Assembly: GCF_034006335.1 (NCBI RefSeq)
Contig: NZ_JAWDIQ010000003.1
Direction: 5' to 3' (one strand)
DNA length: 64,000 nt
Source of the DNA: Paracerasibacillus soli
GTDB lineage: Bacteria; Bacillota; Bacilli; Bacillales; Amphibacillaceae
Both the position numbers and the translations under genes were made by a program. A model generated the notes under the pieces. It saw only the letters and a list, made by a program, of their open reading frames with translations, was not told the DNA's origin and ran no database searches. The number at the start of each line of letters is the position of its first letter. The first letter of the stretch is position 1. Positions 9,624 to 19,371 of the stretch are shown here, one piece after another.

Positions 9624-9663
9624 AGACTTCCAAAATGCGTATATAAATGATATATTTAAAATT

Positions 9664-9676
9664 AATGTTCGGATTG
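9664..9676 (-). promoter_or_regulatory. PurBox-like operator before purR
   Basis: Read on the minus strand this is CAATCCGAACATT, 12 of 13 positions of the PurBox consensus (AWWWCCGAACWWT). It ends 10 bases before the purR start codon and overlaps the Shine-Dalgarno region. Known PurR sites work as pairs in opposite orientation; I see only one strong half here, so autoregulation is a suggestion. Confidence 0.45.
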
Positions 9677-9686
9677 AGGTGAAAAT

Positions 9687-10510
9687 ATGAATAGAAATGA
9701 GCGGTTAATTGGCTTAATAAGCTATTTCTTAATGAATCCACGAAAACATCAGACACTTAATTTCTTCTCTGAGAAATTTCATGCCGGAAAGACATCTATT
9801 AGTGAAGACTTAGATATTTTAAATGAATTATTTAAAAAAGAAAAGGTTGGTTTTTTAGAGCGTGTGAAAGGTCGTGCGGGTGGCGTAAAATTCATTCCGA
9901 AACTTACGCTAGAACAAAGTGAACAATTTATTGGTGAATTATGTGAACAACTGCACGATTCAAGCCGTGTTTTACCTGGCGGATATTTGTATATGTCTGA
10001 TTTACTCGGTAGACAGAGTTTGTACAAGAAGTAGGGGAATTATTAGCGGCAGTCTTTGAGAGTAGAGAAATTGATGCAGTGATGACCGTGGAAACGAAAG
10101 GAATCCCGCTAGCTTACGCTGTTGCAGCTAGTTTGAAAGTCCCAGTCATCATCGTACGTCGGGATCCTAAAGTTACAGAGGGCCCATCTGTAAGTATTAA
10201 TTACGTATCAGGTTCTTCTCGGAAAATCCAAACGATGGTTTTGCCGAAAAGAAGTTTACAAGAAGGTATGAATGTTTGTATTATTGATGACTTCATGAAG
10301 GCAGGTGGTACCATTAATGGGATGGTAAACTTGCTGGAGGAATTTGATGCAAAAGCTGTTGCAATAGGTGTATTGGCAGAAGCGGATGATGAGGAAGAAG
10401 AGCGCGTTATCCATGATTATGTATCACTTATCAAAATATCAGGTATTGATATGCATCATAAAAAGATTGATGTTCAACCTGGAAATGTATTTCAATATCT
10501 AAAAAAATAG
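9687..10510 (+). CDS. purR: Purine operon repressor PurR (frameshifted)
   Basis: PRPP-responsive repressor of purine biosynthesis genes. An N-terminal winged-helix domain (about residues 1-75, SEKFHAGKTSISEDLDILNE) precedes a phosphoribosyltransferase-like domain with the PRPP loop VCIIDDFMKAGGTINGM. The ATG at 9687 follows GAGGTG. The frame breaks near 10014: LLGRQSLYKK ends in a stop, whereas restoring one C gives LLGRPEFVQEVGELLAAVFE and continues to 10510. Repaired length is about 274 residues (B. subtilis 285). In B. subtilis it is followed by yabJ; here the next gene is spoVG. A PurBox-like site just upstream suggests autoregulation. Confidence 0.92.
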
Positions 10511-10742
10511 ACTAAAAGTTCTCTTTAAAAGAGATTGTTTCAAAAGATATCGTTAAAATGAGCTATTTGTATTTTTATTGTAATAGAACTTACCGCTCGA
10601 ATGCGTCAGTCTTGGGCGCTAGGAATGTGTGAGGAACTGTTGCAAATAAGGCCATTTTCATTCCTTTTGGACAATTTTTAAAGGAGGGCTTTTTATTTTT
10701 TTAAAAAATTTGTATAAATAATGTAACTTTTTTTAAAATTAA
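10511..10742. other. Gene-free stretch where yabJ would be expected
   Basis: Between purR and the spoVG promoter I find no open frame resembling YabJ/RidA in any frame, no remnant, and no clear terminator. The last ~75 bases are extremely A+T-rich, like the AT-rich upstream element that enhances spoVG transcription and is bound by AbrB in B. subtilis. Confidence 0.5.
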
Positions 10743-10769
10743 GCAGGATTTATGATTTTTATGTTGAAT
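10743..10769 (+). promoter_or_regulatory. SigH promoter of spoVG
   Basis: GCAGGATTT at 10743-10751, an 11-base spacer, and GTTGAAT at 10763-10769. This fits the SigH consensus RNAGGAWWW-N11/12-RNNGAAT at every defined position. spoVG is a classical SigH-dependent, AbrB-repressed gene in B. subtilis, and an AT-rich block lies directly upstream here. Confidence 0.88.
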
Positions 10770-10809
10770 ATGTTACATAAGTTCTATTTTAAAAAGGTGG
10801 TGAAACAGC

Positions 10810-11100
10810 ATGGAAGTAACTGATGTAAGGCTACGCCGTGTAAACACGGAAGGAAGAATGCGAGCAATTGCATCTATCACGTTGGATCAAGAATTTGTTG
10901 TCCATGATATTCGTGTTATTGATGGAAACAACGGATTGTTTGTAGCGATGCCATCAAAACGAACTCCAGATGGAGAATTTAGAGATATTGCACACCCGAT
11001 TAATTCTAATACACGTGCAAAAATTCAAAATGCCGTATTAGAGGAATATCGCCGTGCAGGTGAAGAAGAGGTAGAGTACGAAGAAGCAGGTGTATCCTAA
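10810..11100 (+). CDS. spoVG: Septation/RNA-binding regulator SpoVG
   Basis: Small nucleic-acid-binding regulator affecting asymmetric septation and, in other Firmicutes, virulence and capsule genes. The sequence opens MEVTDVRLRRV and contains the family core FVVHDIRVIDGNNGLFVAMPSK and RDIAHPINS. It has 96 residues, the usual length, and ends with an acidic tail. The ATG at 10810 follows AAAGGTGG. It has its own SigH promoter and its own terminator, so it is a monocistronic unit between purR and glmU. Confidence 0.96.
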   Translation: MEVTDVRLRRVNTEGRMRAIASITLDQEFVVHDIRVIDGNNGLFVAMPSKRTPDGEFRDIAHPINSNTRAKIQNAVLEEYRRAGEEEVEYEEAGVS

Positions 11101-11115
11101 ATAATGAATAAGATG

Positions 11116-11158
11116 GAAACCTAATCAATGGTGACTGTTGGTTAGGTTTCTGCTTTTG
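11116..11158 (+). terminator. Intrinsic terminator after spoVG
   Basis: Hairpin GAAACCTAAtC / GgTTAGGTTTC followed by TGCTTTTG, 15 bases after the spoVG stop. Confidence 0.7.
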
Positions 11159-11240
11159 TAAACGTATTCACCTTTTGATGTTCTGTTACCTCCCTATACA
11201 TCATATATACCCACTATATGTAGCAATTAACCTCTAATTG

Positions 11241-11269
11241 TTGAATTTGCTTCTTGTATAAGATATATT
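11241..11269 (+). promoter_or_regulatory. Candidate SigA promoter of glmU
   Basis: TTGAAT at 11241-11246, 17-base spacer, TATATT at 11264-11269. Transcription would start near 11277, giving a leader of about 130 bases that contains the inverted repeat at 11296-11340. Confidence 0.5.
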
Positions 11270-11295
11270 CATAATGGTAAGAAAAGCGGAAGTAC

Positions 11296-11340
11296 CTGAT
11301 TAGCGATAAATGACTTTACTGGTAAGGGATCGTTAATCAG
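11296..11340 (+). repeat. 12-bp inverted repeat in the glmU leader
   Basis: CTGATTAGCGAT at 11296-11307 pairs with ATCGTTAATCAG at 11329-11340 over all 12 positions (one G-U pair) with a 21-base loop. No T run follows, so it is not an intrinsic terminator. It could be an operator or an RNA stem that affects glmU expression. Confidence 0.6.
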
Positions 11341-11407
11341 TGTATGAATGGTCAGTGGTAGTAAAGTAATGACGCTAGTCTCTATGCACAGAAATGGAGG
11401 ATTCCTT

Positions 11408-12787
11408 ATGACAAAACGATATGCTGTCGTCCTCGCTGCGGGACAAGGAACCAGAATGAAGTCTAAATTACTTAAAGTTTTACACCCGGTTATGGGACGT
11501 CCAATGGTACAACATGTACTTGATCAAATTAAACCAGTAGTGAACAGTGAAATTGTAATGGTTACTGGTCATGGGGCTAACCAAGTTCAAAGTGAGATCG
11601 GTGATCAATGTAGTTTCGTTATTCAAGAGGAGCAGTTAGGAACCGGGCATGCTGTAATCCAAGCAGAAGCGATACTTAAAAATAAAGAAGGTACAACAGT
11701 TGTTGTATGTGGGGATACGCCACTTATAAGGCAAGAAACGTATGCAAAACTAATCGAGCATCATGAAAAAATCGGAGCAAAAGCAACCATTCTTACTGCG
11801 CATGCGCCAGATCCTACTGGTTATGGTCGAATTATTCGTAATGCGCAAGGCGAAGTAGAACGAATTGTGGAGCATAAAGATGCAACGGATGACGAAAAAA
11901 AAGTAACGGAAATAAATACAGGAACATTTTGTTTTGATAATAAACTTTTATTTGCAGCACTTAAAGGGATTTCAAATGAAAATGCACAAGGTGAGTATTA
12001 CTTAACCGATGTGATAGAAATACTAAAAAAGCAAAGTGAAACTGTTACTGCATATGTAACGCCAGATTTTGATGAAACATTAGGTGTAAATGATCGCGTA
12101 ATGTTAGCAAATGCTGGAGCCATATTAAGAAGGCGTATTAATGAGGCACATATGCGAAATGGTGTCACAATCATTGACCCACAAAATACGTATATTGAAT
12201 CAGGGGTTATCATTGAACAAGATGTTGTTATTCAACCAGGTTCCATCATAAAGGGAAACACAATTATAAAGTCAGAGGCTGAGATTGGCCCAAATAGTGA
12301 AATTATAAATTGCACAATTGGAGAATCTACAGTTGTGTCTCATAGTGTAGCAAAAGATAGTTATATTGGTGCTCGCGTTCACATCGGCCCATTTGCACAT
12401 ATTCGACCAGAAGCATCGATTAAAGATGAAGCTAAAATTGGTAACTTTGTTGAAGTGAAAAAGTCAACAATTGGTGAAAAAAGTAAAGTTTCTCATTTAA
12501 GTTACATTGGCGATGCGCATGTGGGAAGCAATGTAAATGTCGGATGTGGTACAATAACAGTGAACTATGATGGAAAAAATAAGTATTTAACAACGATTGA
12601 AGACGATGCGTTCATCGGATGTAATGCTAATTTAATCGCTCCGGTTACGATTGGAGAAGGTTCCATTGTTGCTGCAGGATCTACAATTACAAAGAATGTC
12701 CCAGGCGATGCACTGTCTATTGCTCGCGCGAGACAGACGAATAAAGAAGGATATGCAGCAAGACTAAATAAACATAAAAAAGACTAA
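11408..12787 (+). CDS. glmU: Bifunctional UDP-GlcNAc pyrophosphorylase / glucosamine-1-phosphate acetyltransferase
   Basis: Makes UDP-N-acetylglucosamine, the precursor of peptidoglycan and wall polymers, in two steps: acetylation of GlcN-1-P and uridylylation. The N-terminal nucleotidyltransferase domain shows LAAGQGTRMKSKLLKVLHPV and GDTPL. The C-terminal half is a left-handed beta-helix of hexapeptide repeats with HIRPEASIKDEAKIGNFVEV and HLSYIGDAHVG. The ATG at 11408 follows GGAGG at 11396-11400; an in-frame upstream ATG at 11348 lacks a ribosome site. Length 459 residues (B. subtilis 456), intact. It is followed after 20 bases by prs, so the two are probably co-transcribed. Confidence 0.96.
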   Translation: MTKRYAVVLAAGQGTRMKSKLLKVLHPVMGRPMVQHVLDQIKPVVNSEIVMVTGHGANQVQSEIGDQCSFVIQEEQLGTGHAVIQAEAILKNKEGTTVVVCGDTPLIRQETYAKLIEHHEKIGAKATILTAHAPDPTGYGRIIRNAQGEVERIVEHKDATDDEKKVTEINTGTFCFDNKLLFAALKGISNENAQGEYYLTDVIEILKKQSETVTAYVTPDFDETLGVNDRVMLANAGAILRRRINEAHMRNGVTIIDPQNTYIESGVIIEQDVVIQPGSIIKGNTIIKSEAEIGPNSEIINCTIGESTVVSHSVAKDSYIGARVHIGPFAHIRPEASIKDEAKIGNFVEVKKSTIGEKSKVSHLSYIGDAHVGSNVNVGCGTITVNYDGKNKYLTTIEDDAFIGCNANLIAPVTIGEGSIVAAGSTITKNVPGDALSIARARQTNKEGYAARLNKHKKD

Positions 12788-12807
12788 ACTATTGGAGGGT
12801 TTTTTTA

Positions 12808-13759
12808 ATGGCGTCCACCTACGAAGACAAGTCCTTGAAGGTATTCTCGTTAAATTCAAACAATGAGTTAGCGGAAGACATTGCAAGCCATATTGGAACA
12901 AAACTTGGAAAGTGTACTGTTTCAAGATTTAGTGATGGGGAAATACAAATTAATATCGAAGAAAGTATAAGAGGATGCGAAGTGTATGTTGTTCAGTCAA
13001 CGTGTTCTCCGGTAAATGAACATTTGATGGAACTACTTATCATGATTGATGCATTAAAGCGTGCATCCGCACGATCGATTAATATTGTCATTCCTTATTA
13101 TGGATATGCTAGGCAAGATCGTAAAGCTCGTTCAAGAGAACCAATTACTGCAAAGCTAATTGCAAATCTTTTAGAAACAGCAGGAGCAAGCCGTGTTATT
13201 ACGCTAGACTTGCACGCACCACAAATTCAAGGATTCTTTGATGTTCCAATTGATCATTTACAAGGTGTCCCAATTTTATCAGATTACTTCGAAAAAATGA
13301 ATCTCGATGACATCGTTGTTGTTTCTCCTGACCATGGAGGCGTAACACGGGCTAGAAAGATGGCTGAACGTCTTCGTGCTCCGATTGGCATCATAGATAA
13401 GAGAAGGCCTAAACCAAATGTGGCCGAAGTAATGAATATTATTGGAAATGTAGAAGGAAAGACGGCTATACTAATCGATGATATCATCGACACAGCAGGT
13501 ACAATTACGATTGCCGCAAATGCATTAGTTGAAAAGGGCGCAAAAGAAGTATATGCTTGTGTACGCATCCGGTATTGTTGGGCCAGCAATTGAAAGAATA
13601 GAAAACTCCCAAATTAAGGAGTTAGTTGTGACAAATACAATTCCGCTATCTGATGAAAAACGAATCGACAAGATTACAGAGTTATCTGTAGCTTCATTAA
13701 TTGGTGAAGCAATTATTCGCGTACATGAGATGAAGTCTGTCAGTATTCTATTTGATTAA
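12808..13759 (+). CDS. prs: Ribose-phosphate pyrophosphokinase (frameshifted)
   Basis: Makes PRPP from ribose-5-phosphate and ATP for purine, pyrimidine, His and Trp synthesis; PRPP is also the effector of PurR encoded just upstream. Motifs: FSDGEIQINIEESIRG, the flexible loop YYGYARQDRKARSREPI, VVSPDHGGVTRARKMA and the PRPP loop LIDDIIDTAGTI. The ATG at 12808 follows GGAGGG. The frame breaks at 13561-13581. Restoring one A (GTAACG) and one G (TTGGGGCC) gives YACVTHPVLLGPAIERIENS and joins both halves, with a total of 317 residues, the same as B. subtilis Prs. Two single-base losses within 20 bases is the simplest explanation. Confidence 0.94.
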
Positions 13760-13870
13760 AAGGAAGATAACAACGTAGAAGATATTACTATCAATCAAAG
13801 TGTGACAGTAATTCATTATCGTAAAACTTTTTATACAAATATTGGGTTTAAAATAATGGAGGATGATTAC

Positions 13871-14494
13871 ATGGCGACAACTTTAAAAGCAATGAATAGA
13901 GAAAACCTTGCTAAATCAGTTACAAAACAATTAAGAACGGAAGGAAACGTTCCGGGTGTTCTTTACGGTAAAGGGAAGGAATCAAAGTCAATTGCTGTAA
14001 ATGGTATTGAATTAGTTAAATTAATTCGTGATGAAGGGCGTAACACAATTATTTCCCTTGATACAGGCGGGAAAGAAAAACATAGTGTAATGCTGCATGA
14101 CTATCAAATGGATGCCATTAGAGGTGAGTTAACGCACGTTGACTTCTACGTTGTTGACTTGACAGAGGAAATGAATGTTGAAGTGGCACTTCGCTTAGAA
14201 GGTGAGCCTGCAGGTGCAAAAGAAGGCGGTATTTTACAACAACCAGTTTATGAGTTGGAAGTACGTGCAAAACCAAATCATATTCCTGATGAGATTACGA
14301 TAAATGTATCAGACTTAAATATTGGGGATGTGTTGGCAGTAGCTGATATACCGGCTTCTGATAAGTATGAGATCTTATCAGATCCAGAATTTACAATTGC
14401 AACTGTTTTACCACCAGAGAGTGATAAAGAGCCGGAAGAAGTAGACTTTGATGCGGAGCCAGAAGTAATTGGCGAAAATAAAGATGATGAATAA
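13871..14494 (+). CDS. ctc: 50S ribosomal protein L25 / general stress protein Ctc
   Basis: L25/TL5 family 5S-rRNA-binding ribosomal protein with an N-terminal L25 beta-barrel (about residues 1-90, GNVPGVLYGKGKES) and a C-terminal TL5 domain (LRLEGEPAGAKEGGILQQ, HIPDEITINVSDLNIGD). The acidic tail (about 25 residues) is typical of Bacillus Ctc. The ATG at 13871 gives the family start MATTLKAMNR and follows GGAGG. Length 207 residues (B. subtilis about 204). In B. subtilis ctc is induced by SigB under stress; I did not find a convincing SigB promoter here. Confidence 0.94.
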   Translation: MATTLKAMNRENLAKSVTKQLRTEGNVPGVLYGKGKESKSIAVNGIELVKLIRDEGRNTIISLDTGGKEKHSVMLHDYQMDAIRGELTHVDFYVVDLTEEMNVEVALRLEGEPAGAKEGGILQQPVYELEVRAKPNHIPDEITINVSDLNIGDVLAVADIPASDKYEILSDPEFTIATVLPPESDKEPEEVDFDAEPEVIGENKDDE

Positions 14495-14516
14495 AATAAA
14501 CATATTGTAAGCACAG

Positions 14517-14557
14517 CCCTCCTTGTATGCAGTATCATCTTTACAAGGAGGGATTAT
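14517..14557 (+). terminator. Terminator-like hairpin after ctc
   Basis: Perfect 11-bp stem CCCTCCTTGTA / TACAAGGAGGG followed by a weak T tract (ATTATT), about 23 bases after the ctc stop. Confidence 0.65.
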
Positions 14558-14620
14558 TACATTTGTCTTCGTATTGGCGGATATGCATAATGAAGGATAT
14601 TAAAAAAAGGAAGAAGCAAA

Positions 14621-15184
14621 ATGAAATGTATCGTTGGACTTGGTAACCCAGGTCGTAAATATAAAAAAACACGTCATAATATTGGATTTTTAGTAATTGA
14701 CGAATTAGCAAACCGACATAAATTGAAATTAAATAAGGAAAAGTATAATGGATTATATGTAGTGGAGCAATTAAATGGGGAAAAGGTTTTATTGCTACAA
14801 CCACAGACGTTTATGAATTTATCTGGAGAGTCGATTCGCCCATTTATGGATTTTTATAAAATATCGCCATCTGAAGTACTAGTTATCTATGATGATTTAG
14901 ATTTACCAACGGGTAAAATCCGTCTACGCCAAAAGGGTGGACACGGTGGTCATAATGGGATTAAATCAACAATTCTCCACCTTGGGACGAAGGAATTCAA
15001 TCGATTACGAATTGGAATAGGAAGGCCAGATACGCCTATACCTGTTGTTGATTATGTATTAGGTAAATTTCATAAGAACGAGGCAGATGCGGTCACACAA
15101 GGTATCATACAAGCAGCAGATGCTTGTGAAATGTGGTTACAGAAGCCGTTTCTTGAAGTGATGAATGAATTTAATCGTGGATGA
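14621..15184 (+). CDS. pth: Peptidyl-tRNA hydrolase
   Basis: Cleaves peptidyl-tRNA released from stalled ribosomes, recycling tRNA; essential in most bacteria (SpoVC in B. subtilis). The start MKCIVGLGNPGRKY carries the conserved Asn of GLGNPG. The catalytic His lies in TRHNIGF and the Asp in YDDLDLP. A GGHGGHNG(I)KS block follows. At 187 residues the length is typical and the frame is intact. The ATG at 14621 follows AAGGAAG. It lies between ctc and fin as in B. subtilis. Confidence 0.95.
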   Translation: MKCIVGLGNPGRKYKKTRHNIGFLVIDELANRHKLKLNKEKYNGLYVVEQLNGEKVLLLQPQTFMNLSGESIRPFMDFYKISPSEVLVIYDDLDLPTGKIRLRQKGGHGGHNGIKSTILHLGTKEFNRLRIGIGRPDTPIPVVDYVLGKFHKNEADAVTQGIIQAADACEMWLQKPFLEVMNEFNRG

Positions 15185-15226
15185 AAGCATAAGATGTAAG
15201 AATGAAGTAATGTCTCTTTGGAGATA

Positions 15227-15255
15227 GTATAAAACGGCTTGAATCGGATAAACTA
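15227..15255 (+). promoter_or_regulatory. Candidate SigF promoter of fin
   Basis: GTATA at 15227-15231, 14-base spacer, and GGATAAACTA at 15246-15255. The -10 fits the SigF consensus GGNNANAHTR at every position; the spacer is one base shorter than usual. fin is SigF-dependent in B. subtilis. Confidence 0.5.
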
Positions 15256-15289
15256 AACGATATGTAAGTTTATTCGAGGAGGTCTTGAG

Positions 15290-15520
15290 ATGTCTATTGT
15301 TTATAAATGTAGACACTGCAACTATGTTATTGGCGAACTAAAGCAATCTGTTATAGAAACTTCCCAACTTGGGTGGGATAAGTTATCAAGTGAAGAACGT
15401 GACGAAATGATTGAATATAAAACAAATGGAAGTATCCAAATGAATATAATTTGTGATAACTGTCAAGATGCATTAGACAACAACCCAACTTACCATGAAC
15501 TAGAAAATTTTATTCAATAG
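15290..15520 (+). CDS. fin: Anti-sigma-F factor Fin
   Basis: Small zinc-binding protein made in the forespore under SigF that shuts SigF off, allowing the switch to SigG. Two CxxC pairs are visible: CRHC at residues 7-10 and CDNC about 47 residues later, as expected for the Fin/YabK (DUF2757) family. Length 76 residues, intact. The ATG at 15290 follows GAGGAGG. Its position between pth and mfd is conserved in B. subtilis, and a SigF-like promoter precedes it. Confidence 0.92.
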   Translation: MSIVYKCRHCNYVIGELKQSVIETSQLGWDKLSSEERDEMIEYKTNGSIQMNIICDNCQDALDNNPTYHELENFIQ

Positions 15521-15530
15521 CGTAGCACTT

Positions 15531-15565
15531 AAAAAGCTTTGGTTTTTTGAACCAAGGCATTTTTG
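15531..15565 (+). terminator. Intrinsic terminator after fin
   Basis: Stem GCTTTGGTT / AACCAAGGC with a G-T pair, followed by ATTTTTG, about 10 bases past the fin stop. Confidence 0.7.
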
Positions 15566-15673
15566 CGCTTTTTCTATGGGATTGGGTAGAGATAAAACTT
15601 TTACGAAGTGTAGTTTGTCTATCTTGCCTAACTGTTGCATATCTGTCTATAAATTTCCTAATGGGGGATGTTC

Positions 15674-18600
15674 ATGAAAGGAATTATTCAATATTTACAA
15701 ACGAAAGAAGATATACAAACTGTTTTAGATGGTGTAAAAAATGGATTGAAAGAACAATTGATTGCCGGTTTAACTGGTTCAGCACGAAGTCTATTTGTAT
15801 CGATTGTTCAGCAATCTTTAAGTCAACCCGTATTGTTAGTAACATATCAACTTGTGCAAGCGCAACAGTTGTATGATGATTTGACTGCGTTAATTGGACA
15901 TGACCAAGTGCATCTTTATCCTGTCAATGAACTCGTCGCATCCGAAGTTTCTATCGCTAGTCCTGAGTTAAGAAATGAGCGTATTGAATCCCTAACAGCG
16001 TGGACACAACGTAAATCCGGTGTTTTAATTGCACCAGTAGCTGCAGTGAAGCGAATTTTACCACCTCCAAAGTATTGGACGGCTTATCAACTACATTTTG
16101 CAGTCGGTGAGGAAGTAGAAATTGAAACAAGCCTGCAAAATTTAGTGAATATGGGATATACAAATCAGTCAATGGTCATGAATCCTGGTGAATTTAGCCG
16201 AAGAGGTGGCATTATTGATATCTTCCCGGTTACAGAAGAAAAGCCGTTACGAATTGAGTTATTTGATGTTGAAATAGACTCTATTCGTTATTTTGACCCT
16301 GATACACAGCGTTCGCTCCATACGAAGGAAGAAATTGTTATTGGACCTGCAGTAGAATTGCTAGTTACAGATGAGGATTTATTAGCTGGTGCTGCACGTT
16401 TAGAAGATGCTTTAGCACAAACATTAAAATATATGAAAACTTCTGAAGAAAAAGAAACGATTACAGAAATAATCAAGCATGACATAGATCGGATGAAAGA
16501 GTTAGAACATTTTTCAGAGCTAGCGAAATATGCAAATTACTTGTATGAGGAACCTGCTAGTCTATTAGATTACTTACCTGAAAATGGCTTGATAGTAATG
16601 GATGAAATGAGTCGAATTCAGGAAACTGCAACAAACCTCGATCGGGAAGAAGCGGAATGGCATAGTTCCATGCTTGAATCAAATAAAGTGGTAAGAGACC
16701 ATAAATTTTCATTTGACTGGTTGACAGTATGGAATCAAGCAACACAAACCCGTTTATATATGTCATTATTTTTACGCCATATACCAAATACAAATCCACA
16801 AAACATCATTAATCTGTCAGCACGAACAACACAAGAGTTTCACGGCCAAATGCATCTATTTAAAAATGAATTGTCACGGTGGGAAAAGGGAAATTACTCT
16901 ATTGTTGTTTTAGCGCCAAACGAACAGCGAGCGCATAAGATACAAACTATTTTATCTGACTATGATATGGAAGCAGATGTTGTCTCAAAAATAGAGTTAC
17001 CAATCGAAAAGCCAATGATAACCGTTGGGAACTTAGCAAATGGTATAGAATTACCAATGCATCGATTAGTCCTCCTAACAGAAGGTGAATTATTTAAAAA
17101 GCGTGTGAGAAGGACCCAAAAGAAGCAAAAAGTATCTAATGCGGAGCGAATTCAAAGTTACCAGGAATTAAAAGTTGGTGATTATGTTGTCCATGCAAAT
17201 CACGGGATAGGTAGATATTATGGCATTGAAACATTGGCGGTAAAAGATAAACATAAAGATTATATGCTTATAAAATATGCTGGGGATGATAAGTTATTTG
17301 TCCCGATAGATCAAATCGACCTTGTGCAAAAGTTTGTTGGATCAGAGGGTAAGCAACCACGTTTATATAAATTAGGTGGTTCGGAGTGGTCGAAAGTAAA
17401 ACGAAAGGTACAATCTTCAGTTGAGGATATAGCCGATGATTTAATAAAATTGTATGCAGAGCGTGAGGCACAAAAAGGATATGCATTTAGCAAAGATACA
17501 GAATTACAACGTGAATTTGATGCATCCTTTCCATATCAAGAAACGGAAGATCAATTACGCTGTATAACAGAAATCAAGCAAGATATGGAACGTACGCGTC
17601 CAATGGATCGTTTATTGTGTGGAGATGTTGGCTATGGAAAAACAGAAGTTGCAATTCGGGAGCATTTAAAGCAGTTGCAGATGGTAAGCAAGTAGCTGTA
17701 CTTGTTCCAACAACGATACTAGCACAACAACATTATGAAACATTTCGTAGCCATTCCAAGAGTATCCGATAACAATTGGACTGTTAAGTCGCTTTCGGAC
17801 AAGAAAACAACAACAGGAGACAATTGATGGCCTTAAAAAAGGGACAGTTGATATCGTCATAGGGACACATCGGATATTATCTAAAGATGTTGTTTATCGT
17901 GATTTAGGTTTACTCATTGTAGACGAGGAACAGCGTTTTGGAGTTAAACATAAGGAAAAGATAAAACAGATGAAATCAAATATTGACGTACTTACTTTAA
18001 CCGCTACGCCAATTCCAAGAACACTCCATATGTCTATGCTAGGTGTAAGGGATTTATCAGTTATTGAAACCCACCAGAAAACCGCTTTCCAATTCAGACG
18101 TATGTAGTAGAATATAACCCTGTTCTTGTACGGGAAGCAATTGAAAGAGAAATGGCTCGTGGAGGCCAAGTATTCTTCTTATATAATCGGGTTGAAAATA
18201 TTGAAAAGATGGCACGTGATATCGGTATGCTTGTCCAATGCAAAGGTAGCTGTTGCTCATGGGCAAATGAATGAGGCAGAATTAGAAAATATTATGTTAG
18301 GCTTTTTAGAAGGCGAATTTGATGTATTAGTAAGTACAACAATTATTGAAACTGGTGTAGATATACCAAATGTCAATACGCTCATCGTATATAATGCAGA
18401 TCATATGGGACTAAGTCAGCTTTATCAATTGCGTGGTCGTGTAGGTCGTTCCAATCGTATTGCATATGCCTATTTTACGTATCAAAAGGATAAGGTACTC
18501 ACAGAGGTAGCTGAAAAACGTCTGCAAGCGATTAAGGAATTTACTGAATTAGGTTCAGGATTTAAAATTGCGATGCGTGATTTATCTATTCGTGGTGCTG

Positions 18601-19190
18601 GGAATTTACTTGGGGCACAACAACATGGATTTATCGACTCGGTTGGTTTTGACATGTATTCACAAATGTTAAAAGAAGCAATTGAGGCAAGAAAACAAGG
18701 AAAAGAAATAGAGGATATAGCACCATTTGAACCGGAAATTTCATTGAAAGTTGACGCTTATATTCCTGATGCCTATATTCATGATGAAAAGCAAAAAATA
18801 GAAATGTATAAAGAAATAAGAGCAATTTCATCTTCTGATGACTTGTCTGAATTACAAGATGAGCTAATTGATAGATTCGGTACATTTCCAGATGAAGTAG
18901 AGAACCTGTTAACAGTGGCAACCCTTCGGTATATAGCTGAAAAGGAACGTGTATCGTCTATATTAGAACAAGGCAATAAAATTGAACTGTTGCTTACGGA
19001 AGAACGAAGCCAAAAAGTTGATGGAGCAAAGTTATTCGAATTGGCAAATAACTATGGTCGAAGTATTCAATTGGGCACAGAGGGTAACCAACTTAAAATT
19101 GCTTATCATGCTACACGGGAGGCAACGCATAAACGTTATCAAACCGTCATGGCATTTATGAAAAAACTAGAAACTGTAAATCGGGATTGA
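15674..19190 (+). CDS. mfd: Transcription-repair coupling factor Mfd (four frameshifts)
   Basis: SF2 DNA translocase that removes RNA polymerase stalled at DNA lesions and recruits UvrA. In order: UvrB-like domain (to about residue 350), the RNA-polymerase interaction domain (VGDYVVHANHGIGRY), helicase motifs (Walker A GDVGYGKTEVA, DEEQRFGV, TATPIPRT, GRVGRSN), and the C-terminal TRCF domain. I prefer the ATG at 15674, which is spaced from GGGGGATG; an ATG two codons earlier sits on that site. Four breaks cluster at about 17661, 17755, 18070 and 18231, all in the helicase region. Each is repaired by restoring one or two bases, for example FRSHFQEYPITIGLL and ETPPENRFPIQT. Repaired length is about 1173 residues (B. 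subtilis 1177). Confidence 0.93.
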
Positions 19191-19254
19191 CGTAAATCAA
19201 CGTAAATTTCTAGTTTCATGTATAGTTCCTGTGAAGATGATTCATAATAAAAAA

Positions 19255-19313
19255 ACACGACATGGGAGATTTTCCCTAACAAAGTGGTTCAAATAGAAAA
19301 AGTGATGTCGTGT
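19255..19313. repeat. Long-loop inverted repeat between mfd and spoVT
   Basis: ACACGACAT at 19255-19263 and ATGTCGTGT at 19305-19313 form a perfect 9-bp stem around a 41-base loop that contains a smaller GGGA/TCCC hairpin. It may be the mfd terminator or a larger RNA fold; a CCCTTTTTT tract follows at about 19326. Confidence 0.5.
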
Positions 19314-19371
19314 ATAAAGCCGTGTCCCTTTTTTAAATGATGTTCTGGAGCCAAACATGCAGACAAAACAT

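Noticed and set aside
15547..15876. Plus-strand frame of 109 residues overlapping the start of mfd
   Set aside because: It is an out-of-frame shadow of mfd running over the fin terminator.
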